Origin: Berkiella sp964496435
GTDB taxonomy: Bacteria; Pseudomonadota; Gammaproteobacteria; Berkiellales; Berkiellaceae
NCBI GenBank assembly: GCA_964496435.1
Contig: CAZBZP010000012.1
Location: 39,088 to 103,087 of the forward strand
Direction of reading: 5' to 3'
Length of the DNA stretch: 64,000 bases
Shown in pieces: positions 34,753 through 44,936 of the stretch (position 1 is the stretch's first letter; each line of letters opens with the position of its first letter). The notes under the pieces are model-generated. The model made no database searches. It was not told the origin of the DNA and worked only from the letters and a program-made list of their open reading frames with translations. The position numbers were made by a program, and so were the translations under genes.

Positions 34753-37452
34753 ATGATAGTGCCACCTCTTATGGGAGATAGGGATTTCTCCAACATGATA
34801 AAGCATGGCATACCCTCGCATTATTCTTCCTCTTGGAAAACGCGTATTGTTCTTAAATGTCAGCATTCACTCTTTCAAGATGCAATACAATTTCATATTG
34901 ATAAAATCAGGCAAGTTGTTTCTCACAAACCTGCAGTACACAAAATACTTTCAGATCCTGAGAAATGGGATGCGCTCAAACAAAATGCGCATAATGAACA
35001 AGAGCTCAATAAACTGCAAATTTATTGGACAAAAGTAAAGCCCTTGGCGCATCTTAATTCAAGCGCTTTATATTTGCTATATAGTGAGCATGTTAAACCT
35101 TTAGAAAGATATTTAGAGAGCATGCTCTGCGAGCTGAATGCTGATGATTTCAAAAAAGAAGAAAGCAGCTTGTGGCGCCCAGCCTGGTTTGATCAAACAA
35201 TTCACACGCTTATTGTCGAAACGCAGGATAACCTTGCCAAGTTGAAGTTTCTCAAAACAAAGATACAAGATGCCATGTTGCATCGTTGTGAGCTGCATCA
35301 ACAATTTGGGCTAGAATATAGGATAGATGACACCTTGGGGGTGATTTGTCAGCAATTTAATTTATATCAACACGATGAAAGCCAACGACTAGAAGTCCCC
35401 AAAGTGTTGAGTAAAATTGATGACAATATGCGCATTACTTTCTATGATATTTTAAAAATAGGTCCTGTTGATAGTGCGAGATTAGAAAAGAATGTAATTG
35501 GTGTCATACAAAAGAAATCAATTCCTTCATTAACAACCAATGAAATTGTTCTTGGCAATTTGAAAACTACCACTGAATATATTTATGATACAGTGGCAAG
35601 TTTGGAATTAGATAATATCTATAGAAAAATATTCACCTATAAATTGAATTATGCACAAACCCAAGCGCTTAATGCTATTCTTTCACCCCTTATTGAAGCA
35701 CTAAAAAGTTTGGGTATTTATCATTTGCTAAAATATAAAACCTTGATTGGTTACTTTCTATTATTCGTCGCTTCGTTTGTAATTTATGGCTATATTGTCC
35801 ACATGGCTGCCCCATTACTATTGCTATCATTAAGCACAAACGCCATAAATGCATTTAATACTTTTTTGTTTTATAGCATTGGCATGGCTCCATTTTGGTA
35901 TCTTTGCATTAAATACGCCAAAAACATAAGAGCCTCTCTGAATGCTGTTCTTAGTGCGCCTAAGCGTCAGCAGTTAATGTCAGGTTTATTAGCGCTTGAA
36001 AGATCAGAATATTTTATGGCAAACCGACTAAGTCAATCCATTGTTGATATACCAAATTTTGATATTGAAAGTTTAATAGAACAAGCTGAATATCATTGCT
36101 CAACACTCCAACATTTCGCTTGGAACTTAAGACGCTTTACCTTTCGCCAGAAAATGACCTCATCTCCTTCGTTTAGACAAACATTAGAACAATGTGCTTT
36201 ACGCTTGGAAAATCAGCAGGCTCGTATCAAAAAAAGTATGCATATCTTATCAGAACAACTCGCAACAAATATGAGAGAGGAAATAACGCTATTATCTGCC
36301 TCCCCTGATAAAGTCAAACTAGAAAGCTGCTTATCTAAACAACAATTATCTAAAATAAAATCCATGGTAGATAATTATGGAAATGAACAGACAAAATCCC
36401 TTTTTGCTGACAACACTAATATGGTTAAACGCTTTGAAGAACATCTCGATGTTGAACACATGGCATTTAATAATCAAAAACGAATCATGCAATTTCAACC
36501 ATGGGGTGGATATGAACTCAGGCGCGATGTTATTCAAGGCTGGAATGTCCTTTTGGAGAATTATGTAAATGATGACAAAACATATCAGCTGTTAAGAGAA
36601 ATGAACTGCATTCTCTTAGGGGAAAAGCCAAGTGAGCGTTTTCTAGAAAACATCAATAAACACTTTGCTCATCAATCGCCAGGCATTGTTCATCATTTTC
36701 AATGGTTAGTTTTTAATACGCTTTGTGCCAAAAATCCTGGCATGGCTCAATTGTTATCTGAAAAGCAAAAAGAGCTAATAAGCAAATGGTATCATCAACA
36801 TGAGCAGGCTATTGATGAAGCGCAAAAGATTTTATCCTCCTTGTTTGAGAATTCAAGACAGGAGAACAATATTGATAGCCACACATTGCAAAACTATTAC
36901 GAACTATTAGATGGCGCGGATATCTATAATCATGCGCACAAAAATGATAATAAAATAGGGCAGCGGTACAACCTTGCCAGAAAATATTTTGAAGAATACC
37001 AAGGGGAGCATAGTGATGCCTTTAATTTATTAAAATTTGTTCCTAAAAATGAATATCTTCATTTTTTAGAAAGCCTTGCTCAAAAACGCCTTAATTGGCT
37101 TTTAAATAATGTTGAAAAAAGAGAGCCTAAGGTTATTTTCGATGAGACGGATGGGGAACTATTCCATCACTTTTCTTTGCTTAGTGAACAGACATCTTTT
37201 AATTTTGATGAACAAATCAAGCGCAGTGCTATGTTTAATAGTGCTTATAGCTTCCAAATGGAGAATTTTTTAAGAGAATGTGAAAGTCATGGATTAGATA
37301 ACGATGATCTTCTTGAGCAATACCTAGCACTTCATCCTAACAGACCTAGCATCGCGACCGTTTGTGTTTCTAAAACAACATCAGAGCATGATGGCATGAT
37401 TACCCCTTTGCCGCGAAGAAAGAATACGAGCATAAAAATTGGCAGGAGATAA
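34753..37452 (+). CDS. Large orphan protein with two central membrane helices
   Basis: An approximately 899-aa protein, not recognised. Long helical, coiled-coil-like N- and C-terminal parts surround a pair of membrane segments (LIGYFLLFVASFVIYGY and FLFYSIGMAPFWYLC, about residues 335-395). The C-terminus is basic (PRRKNTSIKIGRR). No signal peptide. Start is uncertain: the ATG at 34753 is used, with others at 34771 and 34795 and a TTG at 34729; none has a strong ribosome binding site. Size, novelty and membrane hairpin fit a translocated host-membrane effector, but this is inference. Confidence 0.72.
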   Translation: MIVPPLMGDRDFSNMIKHGIPSHYSSSWKTRIVLKCQHSLFQDAIQFHIDKIRQVVSHKPAVHKILSDPEKWDALKQNAHNEQELNKLQIYWTKVKPLAHLNSSALYLLYSEHVKPLERYLESMLCELNADDFKKEESSLWRPAWFDQTIHTLIVETQDNLAKLKFLKTKIQDAMLHRCELHQQFGLEYRIDDTLGVICQQFNLYQHDESQRLEVPKVLSKIDDNMRITFYDILKIGPVDSARLEKNVIGVIQKKSIPSLTTNEIVLGNLKTTTEYIYDTVASLELDNIYRKIFTYKLNYAQTQALNAILSPLIEALKSLGIYHLLKYKTLIGYFLLFVASFVIYGYIVHMAAPLLLLSLSTNAINAFNTFLFYSIGMAPFWYLCIKYAKNIRASLNAVLSAPKRQQLMSGLLALERSEYFMANRLSQSIVDIPNFDIESLIEQAEYHCSTLQHFAWNLRRFTFRQKMTSSPSFRQTLEQCALRLENQQARIKKSMHILSEQLATNMREEITLLSASPDKVKLESCLSKQQLSKIKSMVDNYGNEQTKSLFADNTNMVKRFEEHLDVEHMAFNNQKRIMQFQPWGGYELRRDVIQGWNVLLENYVNDDKTYQLLREMNCILLGEKPSERFLENINKHFAHQSPGIVHHFQWLVFNTLCAKNPGMAQLLSEKQKELISKWYHQHEQAIDEAQKILSSLFENSRQENNIDSHTLQNYYELLDGADIYNHAHKNDNKIGQRYNLARKYFEEYQGEHSDAFNLLKFVPKNEYLHFLESLAQKRLNWLLNNVEKREPKVIFDETDGELFHHFSLLSEQTSFNFDEQIKRSAMFNSAYSFQMENFLRECESHGLDNDDLLEQYLALHPNRPSIATVCVSKTTSEHDGMITPLPRRKNTSIKIGRR

Positions 37453-37463
37453 TAGAAAGCAAA

Positions 37464-38576
37464 ATGGTTGCAAGAGCCCTTATTAGAGCCCAGTGTCGTA
37501 AAGTAAACAAGCATTTTTTCAATACACTTGAAACATACCCTTATGAAAGTGCTTTAATGCTTGGTAATTTGCTTTTGCTTTCCAAGGATGCAGATGAAGT
37601 CAGTGTAGCACTTATTCGCCAGAGCTTATCAACGATAGAAAGCACTTTAACAGCTGAACACATTAAAATAATTTGGCAGGTACTACAGGAAAAGCTCCAA
37701 TCACAAAACAAATTACTTAATCAAGAAATTGAACTTGCATTAGAAGCACTTCAAGAACACCTTATGAGATCTTATGGATTGTATCAGCATATTAAGCCAG
37801 ACGATTTGGTAATTTATGGCAGAAATCCAAAATATTATCGGTTTGCACTGGTTGCCTTGATTAGGCAGCACCTAGTGCGAAACAATATAACAGATCCTTT
37901 TGCGATAGATTTTAATTATGATTTGATGAGCGCTGCTGGTGCAGAATATAACTATGTTTATCTTAGTACCTACTTGCAACGATGTAGCACATTTCCCCTT
38001 TCGCATATTACGGCACTGTGTGAATGCAATGCGCAGGTGGCCGACTTGATTTTAAAAGATATGGCTAATAGTAACTGCTATTTCGCCTTAAGTAGGCAGG
38101 TAGCCGAATCACATGCCGCTTTAAGAAACAGTATTTCGCAACAGTGGCGAAATATAATTGAGAATTATCCCTTAGCACCTGATACCGAAGCTGAAGTTCG
38201 TCAATCACTGCAATCATGTCAATCCTATCCGGAATTTGCAGACATTCGCTTGGGAGCAAGAGTTCAAAGCGAGCAACCGCCGTTGAGTGTTGTGGTCCCT
38301 GATGAATACATCAATTCAATCTTACTTGGTATTGCTGTACCAACAAGCTTAATCAATGCACCCAAATTTATTGCTTATACAACCAGTATACTAAAGCTCG
38401 GTGTTGCACTTTGTGAAGGCACAGGGGTAATGACGGCTGCCTATGGGGCTTGCATCAGCGCCGTGCCTATTACTGTTCCTGTGTTGACGTTGGGTGCGCT
38501 GCTGTGGGCGGCAAAAACAGTCAATTTCCCTCCTGAGCCTCCCTCGGAGCATACACCTAGATTTAGACCTCAATAA
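37464..38576 (+). CDS. Orphan protein with C-terminal hydrophobic region
   Basis: A 370-aa protein, not recognised. The helical body (residues 1-280) is followed by two hydrophobic segments (about 285-345) and a short Pro-rich tail (PPEPPSEHTPRF). It begins 11 nt after the large orphan gene, so the two are probably one operon. AGGAGA lies 15 nt before the ATG, farther than ideal. Confidence 0.7.
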   Translation: MVARALIRAQCRKVNKHFFNTLETYPYESALMLGNLLLLSKDADEVSVALIRQSLSTIESTLTAEHIKIIWQVLQEKLQSQNKLLNQEIELALEALQEHLMRSYGLYQHIKPDDLVIYGRNPKYYRFALVALIRQHLVRNNITDPFAIDFNYDLMSAAGAEYNYVYLSTYLQRCSTFPLSHITALCECNAQVADLILKDMANSNCYFALSRQVAESHAALRNSISQQWRNIIENYPLAPDTEAEVRQSLQSCQSYPEFADIRLGARVQSEQPPLSVVVPDEYINSILLGIAVPTSLINAPKFIAYTTSILKLGVALCEGTGVMTAAYGACISAVPITVPVLTLGALLWAAKTVNFPPEPPSEHTPRFRPQ

Positions 38577-38653
38577 TTTTCAATGTATTTACACGCGCAG
38601 CTGGAACTTATTGCGCCCAGGTTTAGTCCATTGGGTAATCAATTGAATCCTTA

Positions 38654-39295
38654 ATGGAAAATGCAATGAGTGAAGATGGCGTAAGACCGACAAAAAAAGA
38701 ACCCAAAATAGGTGTCATGCTTCCTGGAGGCCCAAATCCTGAAAAGCCTTCCTCAGGCCAATTAATAATAAAACCTACTAAGGAGCATTATAGCGCTACC
38801 ACACCCGATGAGCGTGAAGAACAGCAAACTGAAGAAGAACGTATCAGAAAAGCTTTTAATAGCGTTCCTAAACTAAAAAAAATACTGTTTGAAATTTTTA
38901 AGCAAGAAGAATGGGATTGTAAGGACTCTGGTACTTTATTCGTGTTTACGAATAAGCAAAATAGCAAAGAAGTTATTAGAGTTGAGAAAGCAAAAGATGA
39001 GATAAGATTTTCTGGCACACCGATAAAAAAATTGGTGGAAGCTGTAAATCATTATGAAAGAAGGGTGGATGTAGAGCTTGAATTTGAAGTTGGCGCTAAT
39101 ACAGTTGATGATGCTAAGGCTTTTATGAAGTCGCTACATGAAAATGGTTTTGATATCAGGAAAATAGCCAGACTAAATCTTCGATCAAAAGGGGATTATG
39201 ATCTCCAAGAAATGATTGCAGAAATTACCAACACGCCCGTATTGAAAGCGAAACGGGCAGCAAGGCCAGGTGGGCGCAAACACACATCCGATTAA
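38654..39295 (+). CDS. Orphan charged soluble protein
   Basis: A 213-aa hydrophilic protein, third of three consecutive orphan genes. A Pro/Gly-rich N-terminus (GVMLPGGPNPEKPSSGQ) precedes a mixed alpha/beta domain (about residues 65-195). The C-terminus is basic (KAKRAARPGGRKHTSD). No signal peptide or membrane helix. An in-frame ATG at 38666 is an alternative start. No family recognised. Confidence 0.68.
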   Translation: MENAMSEDGVRPTKKEPKIGVMLPGGPNPEKPSSGQLIIKPTKEHYSATTPDEREEQQTEEERIRKAFNSVPKLKKILFEIFKQEEWDCKDSGTLFVFTNKQNSKEVIRVEKAKDEIRFSGTPIKKLVEAVNHYERRVDVELEFEVGANTVDDAKAFMKSLHENGFDIRKIARLNLRSKGDYDLQEMIAEITNTPVLKAKRAARPGGRKHTSD

Positions 39296-39303
39296 CGCTT
39301 AAT

Positions 39304-39912
39304 TTAACCTAAAGATAAAAACGAACCATAACAACGCATCATGATATCGTATTCATCGGTTTCCTTCTTAGATTTAAGAGATTCAGCCCAAGTGGCTTCT
39401 TGTGCTAATTGATGTTTATCACGATAAATTTCTGACAAAATATATTGAGCTGCTAAATTACCATGATAGGCCAAACCCATCATGCCACCCTGTAAGCACA
39501 TCTCATAACGCAATACAGCATCTTCTTTTTCATAATTTTCCAGCATATAGCTGTTGTACAACAAGATACAATGGCCAATCGTTAGATTGGCTTGCATATG
39601 ATTTTCGGTTTGACACTCAGGTTTAATGAAATTGCCTTCTGATATGGCTTTTTCATAGGCTTGCAGTATTATTTTAGCTTCAAGGTTATTTTCTTCTTTG
39701 GTGACGCGCTCTAATCCTTGAATGAAGCAATCATCATCTAAGCGTGTGGTGTTGCCACAACTATCAATTATCCCTAGTAGTGTTTTGCGCGATGTTTCAT
39801 TGGCAGCGCAAATTTGGGCGTCTTTGACATATTTTTGAAAATCAATCGAGTAGATAGCAGGGGATACGCAAAGTAGCAGAGCTAAAGAACGATATGCTGC
39901 TTTTGTTCTCAT
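39304..39912 (-). CDS. Secreted Sel1-like small protein, paralogue B
   Basis: A 202-aa protein with a signal peptide (RSLALLLCVSPAIYS). I chose the ATG at 39912 because AGGTG lies 6 nt upstream and the signal peptide begins there. Body shares DCFIQGLERVTKEENNLEAK and HGNLAAQYILSEIYRDK with the gene at 34024, including Cys placement and a single Sel1-like repeat. It converges on the orphan gene at 38654. Confidence 0.72.
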   Translation of the reverse strand: MRTKAAYRSLALLLCVSPAIYSIDFQKYVKDAQICAANETSRKTLLGIIDSCGNTTRLDDDCFIQGLERVTKEENNLEAKIILQAYEKAISEGNFIKPECQTENHMQANLTIGHCILLYNSYMLENYEKEDAVLRYEMCLQGGMMGLAYHGNLAAQYILSEIYRDKHQLAQEATWAESLKSKKETDEYDIMMRCYGSFLSLG

Positions 39913-40063
39913 ACATGCACCTAGTTTTGTTATTATTCTAAATAACACATGCTTTGAAGCTTAGTTTGATAATACTTTATATATTCCTAATTTCAATCAT
40001 TATACCTTCCATTGTAGAATTTAGCTTTTAATTTATATCATAGCCGATGAACTGTAGGTGCAA

Positions 40064-41347
40064 ATGACAAAAAAAGCACAACACAAGCAAGTGGTAGTTA
40101 TTGGTTGTGGCTTTGCAGGTCTTAACGCAGTTAAGAGGCTGCAAGGCTATAAGCACTGTGACATTACGCTGATAGATCAAACAAACCATCATTTATTCCA
40201 GCCCTTACTTTATCAAGTCGCGACAGCAGCTTTATCACCAGGCGACATTGCGATGCCAATACGCGAAATATTCAGAAATTCACCTAACGTAAAGACCATT
40301 ATGGCGAAGGTGATAGCTATCAATAAAGCGCATAAAACACTGCGCTTAGAAAATAATGAACTGATCCATTTTGATGCCTTAATAATTGGCGTTGGTGCAA
40401 GACATGCTTACTTTGGTCAACCACAATGGGAAACATATGCACCCGGCTTAAAAACACTCCAGGATGCGCTTCATATTCGTGAAAAAATCCTATTCTCCTA
40501 TGAAATTGCTGAACGCCTTGAAGATAAAAGTGAACAACTACAATACACGACTTTTGTGGTTATCGGTGGTGGTCCTACAGGGATTGAAATGGCAGGTGCC
40601 ATTGCAGAAATTGCCCATCAAAGTCTAAAAAAAGATTTCAGAAAAATTGATCCTGCTTTAACAAAAGTAATTTTGATAGAAGGGGGGACTCAACTTTTAA
40701 ATGGTTATCCTTTGAAGTTTGCAGACAAAGCCAAGCAAGCACTTGAGAAAATGAAAGTAACTGTGATGCTCAATGCCAGGGTAAGTTCGGTAAATGAAAA
40801 TACAGTTAGCATCGGTGATGTGGAAATTCAAAGTAAAAATATTATCTGGGCAGCAGGTAATGAAGCTTCGCCTTTATTAGCAAGTTTAGAGATTGAACAA
40901 GACAGGCAAAACCGAGTGAAAGTCGAGCCCTGTCTTAGCATAAAAGATAACCCGGATATCTTTGTCATTGGCGATGCAGCCCATGTGGTGGATAAAGAAG
41001 GTGTAGTACTGCCAGCCGTGGCGCCAGTAGCTGTTCAACAGGGTGATTATGTTGGTAGAATAATCGGCAAAAATATTGCCAAGGATAAGAGAAAACCTTT
41101 TTCCTATTCAGATAAAGGGATGATGGCAACGATTGGAAAATACAAGGCATTAGTATTGTCGGGGCCTATTCGCTGTACCGGTTTTATCGCCTGGGTGTTG
41201 TGGTGTTTAGTCCATATTTATTTTTTAATTGGTTATCGCTCAAAATTGTTTGTGTTCTCACAATGGGTATTTTATTTTTTTCGTGGTCAAAGGAACGTTC
41301 GGCTTATTGTTAAGCCCTATTTTAGGAGTAAAAATGAAAAAGAATAA
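40064..41347 (+). CDS. ndh: Type II NADH dehydrogenase
   Basis: A 427-aa flavoprotein of the NDH-2 family, which passes electrons from NADH to quinone without pumping protons. First dinucleotide motif GCGFAGLNAVKRL near the N-terminus, then LFQPLLYQVATAALSPGDIA, the NADH-binding GGGPTGIEMAGA, and FVIGDAAHV for FAD. A C-terminal hydrophobic segment (FIAWVLWCLVHIYFLIGYRS) anchors it. I chose the ATG at 40064 with AGGTG just upstream; a GTG at 40058 is in frame. The end overlaps the next gene by 14 nt. Confidence 0.94.
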   Translation: MTKKAQHKQVVVIGCGFAGLNAVKRLQGYKHCDITLIDQTNHHLFQPLLYQVATAALSPGDIAMPIREIFRNSPNVKTIMAKVIAINKAHKTLRLENNELIHFDALIIGVGARHAYFGQPQWETYAPGLKTLQDALHIREKILFSYEIAERLEDKSEQLQYTTFVVIGGGPTGIEMAGAIAEIAHQSLKKDFRKIDPALTKVILIEGGTQLLNGYPLKFADKAKQALEKMKVTVMLNARVSSVNENTVSIGDVEIQSKNIIWAAGNEASPLLASLEIEQDRQNRVKVEPCLSIKDNPDIFVIGDAAHVVDKEGVVLPAVAPVAVQQGDYVGRIIGKNIAKDKRKPFSYSDKGMMATIGKYKALVLSGPIRCTGFIAWVLWCLVHIYFLIGYRSKLFVFSQWVFYFFRGQRNVRLIVKPYFRSKNEKE

Positions 41348-41978
41348 TGTCTTTGCAGCGTTGATCCTTTTGCTTGCTGCACAAGCGGTTTATGCCTTAC
41401 AAGAGCGTCACATCATTATTTTGCGCCATGGCGAAGCTGATCAAAACATTGCCTATAATTCAAATCCAAAGCATCCTAATTATAAGCCAGCGCACTTAAC
41501 AACCAAAGGCCAAGAACAAGTAAGACAAGCCGCAGAAGTATTACTGCTCCATGGCTTTGATAATCGTTCGATAGCCGCTGTTTATGTTTCACCTTTGCCA
41601 AGAGCCATCGAAACGGCGAATATTGTTGCTGATATTGGGGTTTTTAACAAAGATAAAATCCATGTCGATGAGCGCTTAATTGAAACCCAAGCTGGTGATA
41701 GAGAAGGCCAATTTAAAGATAAATTTACCAAAGATTCCTGGATAATTGGTCCTAATGAAGCAAAATCATTTCGTGGTGAATCGAATGATGATGTGCGTAA
41801 ACGCGTGCTAGCTATGTACGATGATGTAGAGAAAAAACATAAAGAAGGACATGTTATTTTTATTACCCATGGTCTTCCTGGATTGGAATTAATCGATACC
41901 CTTAGCCAAGAAAAAGTCAGATTGGAAACAGCACAAGTTTATATTTTGCCTTTAAATAGCAGAAGCATGGTGTCCTAG
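41334..41978 (+). CDS. Periplasmic histidine-phosphatase superfamily protein
   Basis: A 214-aa protein with a signal peptide (residues 1-20) and the phosphoglycerate-mutase-type signature LRHGEADQN; the second His is in FITHGLPG and a conserved Arg-Glu region in SPLPRAIETA. The family hydrolyses phosphomonoesters (SixA, phytase, PGM types); the substrate is unknown. TAGGAG lies 7 nt before the ATG, which is inside the end of ndh. A longer in-frame extension exists upstream but only reads through ndh. Confidence 0.88.
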   Translation: MKKNNVFAALILLLAAQAVYALQERHIIILRHGEADQNIAYNSNPKHPNYKPAHLTTKGQEQVRQAAEVLLLHGFDNRSIAAVYVSPLPRAIETANIVADIGVFNKDKIHVDERLIETQAGDREGQFKDKFTKDSWIIGPNEAKSFRGESNDDVRKRVLAMYDDVEKKHKEGHVIFITHGLPGLELIDTLSQEKVRLETAQVYILPLNSRSMVS

Positions 41979-42139
41979 CAGATTTCCCTCGCATTTATTT
42001 GATCTTCTTGTAGGGTGGACTTCCTGTTTGCCCTTAAACAAGTTACTCCACTTGGGATTATGATTATCGTATAGTATTTTTATATTGAGCTATTGCATTT
42101 TGTTTGACTCGTAACTTCCAAAAGCTCATTGGAGCGCAA

Positions 42140-44923
42140 ATGTCCGATCACAAAGATATAGAAAATCACCTTTTAGCAATAACCCACCAATTTTTAAGCG
42201 AACTTGGGCGTGACAAAGCCACAAGAGCGCTACATCTTGGGGCGCAGTTTGAGCGTGATCTGGGGATAGACAGCCTAGGCAGAGTGGAGTTATTTCACCG
42301 TATAGAAGAAGCCTTTAACATCGTATTACCCGAATCCCTGATGGGGAGCGCTCAAAATTTATCCGATCTTATCCCGGATATTAGTCATGCAAAACCTGCT
42401 GAAATAATGTTAGGAAAAAGTGTATCGCAGACTATTTTGCAAACAAGCTATTCTCCCACGCAGGCACAAAGCTTGGTTGAGATTTTGGTTAGTATGGCCA
42501 GCATTGAGCCAAATCGACCGCATATTTATTTCCAAGACGATAAAGGGAATGAAACAACGATTAGCTATGGAGAGCTTTACGAAAAAGCCAAGATAATTGC
42601 GGCAGGTTTACAATCTTATGAGATAGAGCCAGGTGATACGATTGCCATCATGCTGCCTTCTTGCGAAGATTTCTTTTATACTTTTTTTGCGATTTTATTA
42701 GTTGGTGCTATACCGGTTCCAATTTATCCTCCCTTTAGACCAGAGCGTATTGAAGAATATGCGATGCGCGAAGCGAATATATTACGCAATGCCAATACAA
42801 GGTTGCTGATTACTTTTCATGAAGCCAAAAGATTGAGCGAACTGCTCCAAGTTTTTATCAGTAGCTTAACCGCTGTTGTGACAGTAGATACATTAAAGAA
42901 GACAACACATCGTTTTCACAAAGTCGATATCCATCACAATATGCCTGCACTTATCCAATACACCTCAGGCAGCACAAGTTTGCCCAAAGGTGTGTTATTA
43001 ACACATGATAATTTATTGGCTAATATTCGTGCAGCAGGTCATGAAATGCAGATTAAGCCACATGATGTGGGTGTGAGCTGGCTGCCGCTTTACCATGATA
43101 TGGGGTTAATTGGCGCATGGTTTATCTGTTTTTATCATGCAATTCCAGTGGTGATAATGTCGCCATTAACTTTTTTAACAAGGCCAGAACGTTGGTTATG
43201 GGCCATTCATTATCATCGCGGCACGCTGAGTGCTGCTCCTAATTTTGCCTACGAATTATGTATCCGTCGTATTAAGCCTGAAACAATTCAAGGCTTAGAT
43301 TTAAGTTCCTGGCGCTTAACTTTGAATGGTGCAGAAGCTGTTAACCCTAAAACGATTCAAAAGTTCACACAAACATTTGCGCCTTATGGCTTTAAAGCAG
43401 AAGCGATGCTACCAGTTTATGGTTTGGCAGAATCTACAGTGGCGCTTTGTTTTCCGCCTTTAGGTAGAACACCCATCATAGATAGAATCAATCGGCAAAA
43501 ATTTCAAGAAGAGCAACTTGCACAAGTTGCGCATGAAAATGAAAAAAATGCACTGGCGTTTGTTTGTTGTGGTAAAGCCATTGTGGGACATGAGATTAAA
43601 ATTGTCGACAAACAAGGCCAAATTGTGCCTGAAAGAAAAATTGGTTTAATATATTTTCGTGGCCCTTCCATGATGCAAGGATATTATCAGCAACCTGAAG
43701 CGACAAACGCTATTTATCATGATGGTTGGTATGATTCTGGTGATATGGGTTATTGGGCGAACGGCGAATTATATATTACCGGAAGAATGAAAGATGTCAT
43801 TATCAAGGCAGGGCGAAATTTATACCCAGAAGAAATAGAAGAGGTCACCAGTCAAGTCCCTGGGGTTAGAAAGGGTTGTGTGGTTGCCTTTGGGACCATA
43901 GACGAACGTCAAGGCACTGAAAAATTAATTATTGTTGTTGAAAGTAATGAGACAACGGAAACAACACGTAAAAAAATAAAACAGCAAATCAATGAAAAAG
44001 TAGCTGTTGTGCTCGGTTTTGTTCCGGATGAAGTGATATTAGTTGAGCCTAAAATAATACCAAAGACCTCAAGTGGTAAGTTGCAACGTTCGGCCTGCAA
44101 ACAGCTTTATTTGAATAATAAACTCCTTAATAAATCATTACCGGTTTGGTTTCAGATAAGCAAACTCTTTGTTAAAGGCTTTGGGCTAAAATGTAAAAAT
44201 GGTCTCATCAAAGGCCTCAAACTTTTGTATAGTGTTTACGTTGGTTTCTTGCTTTTGCTCCTAGGTCCTCTAGTTTTTATAAGTACCTTAATTTTGCCTT
44301 ATCTATGGGCAAGTGCTTTTACCAAAGGATGTGCACGATTGGGTTTACTCCTGATGGGCTGCCCCTTAAAAGTGTATTATCGTGAAAACCTACCCAAAAA
44401 CACCAAAACCATTTATGTAGCCAATCATGCTAGTTATCTAGATGCGCTGGTTCTTCTTGCTGTGCTGCCCAAAGGGGTGCATTTTGTTGCTAAAAAAGAA
44501 TTAATGAAAGTGCCCTTTTTAAGCACGATTATTAAAAAGCTTAGAATGTTAACGGTGGATAGAATTGATTTTGCATCTAATATTAATGATACCAAAGCCA
44601 TTCAAGAAAATATCATGGCGGGTAATAGCATCGCGATATTTCCTGAAGGCACATTTACATACGCAACAGGTTTACGTCCTTTTAAGATGGGGGCCTTTAA
44701 AATGGCGGTTGAATCAGCTACAAATATATGTCCTATTGCACTTAAAGGAACACGCCAAATTTTAAGGGATGATTTGTTTATTTTTTCAGTAGGCAAAATT
44801 GAGGTGACTATTGGCGAACCCCTTAGCCCTATGTCCAATGACTGGCAAGAAGCTGTTCGGTTACAGACTTTGGCCAGAGATATGATTGCGCAATTTTGCG
44901 GTGAACCGGTGATTGATTATTAA
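42140..44923 (+). CDS. ACP / fatty acyl-AMP ligase / PlsC acyltransferase fusion
   Basis: A 927-aa three-domain protein. Residues 1-80 are an acyl carrier domain with the phosphopantetheine Ser45 in GIDSLGRVEL. Residues about 110-670 are an AMP-binding ligase (QYTSGSTSLPKG at about 272 and WLPLYHDMGLIG, typical of fatty acyl-AMP ligases). Residues about 700-927 are a PlsC-type acyltransferase (NHASYLDA at about 762, FPEGTFT at about 833). The likely role is activation of a fatty acid, loading on its own ACP and transfer to a lysophospholipid or other acceptor. GGAG lies 5 nt before the ATG. Confidence 0.9.
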   Translation: MSDHKDIENHLLAITHQFLSELGRDKATRALHLGAQFERDLGIDSLGRVELFHRIEEAFNIVLPESLMGSAQNLSDLIPDISHAKPAEIMLGKSVSQTILQTSYSPTQAQSLVEILVSMASIEPNRPHIYFQDDKGNETTISYGELYEKAKIIAAGLQSYEIEPGDTIAIMLPSCEDFFYTFFAILLVGAIPVPIYPPFRPERIEEYAMREANILRNANTRLLITFHEAKRLSELLQVFISSLTAVVTVDTLKKTTHRFHKVDIHHNMPALIQYTSGSTSLPKGVLLTHDNLLANIRAAGHEMQIKPHDVGVSWLPLYHDMGLIGAWFICFYHAIPVVIMSPLTFLTRPERWLWAIHYHRGTLSAAPNFAYELCIRRIKPETIQGLDLSSWRLTLNGAEAVNPKTIQKFTQTFAPYGFKAEAMLPVYGLAESTVALCFPPLGRTPIIDRINRQKFQEEQLAQVAHENEKNALAFVCCGKAIVGHEIKIVDKQGQIVPERKIGLIYFRGPSMMQGYYQQPEATNAIYHDGWYDSGDMGYWANGELYITGRMKDVIIKAGRNLYPEEIEEVTSQVPGVRKGCVVAFGTIDERQGTEKLIIVVESNETTETTRKKIKQQINEKVAVVLGFVPDEVILVEPKIIPKTSSGKLQRSACKQLYLNNKLLNKSLPVWFQISKLFVKGFGLKCKNGLIKGLKLLYSVYVGFLLLLLGPLVFISTLILPYLWASAFTKGCARLGLLLMGCPLKVYYRENLPKNTKTIYVANHASYLDALVLLAVLPKGVHFVAKKELMKVPFLSTIIKKLRMLTVDRIDFASNINDTKAIQENIMAGNSIAIFPEGTFTYATGLRPFKMGAFKMAVESATNICPIALKGTRQILRDDLFIFSVGKIEVTIGEPLSPMSNDWQEAVRLQTLARDMIAQFCGEPVIDY

Positions 44924-44936
44924 TAGGGAGCGTTTT

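Noticed and set aside
34725..34785. Short ORF of 18 codons before the large orphan gene, as a second leader peptide
   Set aside because: It has no ribosome binding site, no codon bias of a leader, and no following terminator hairpin.
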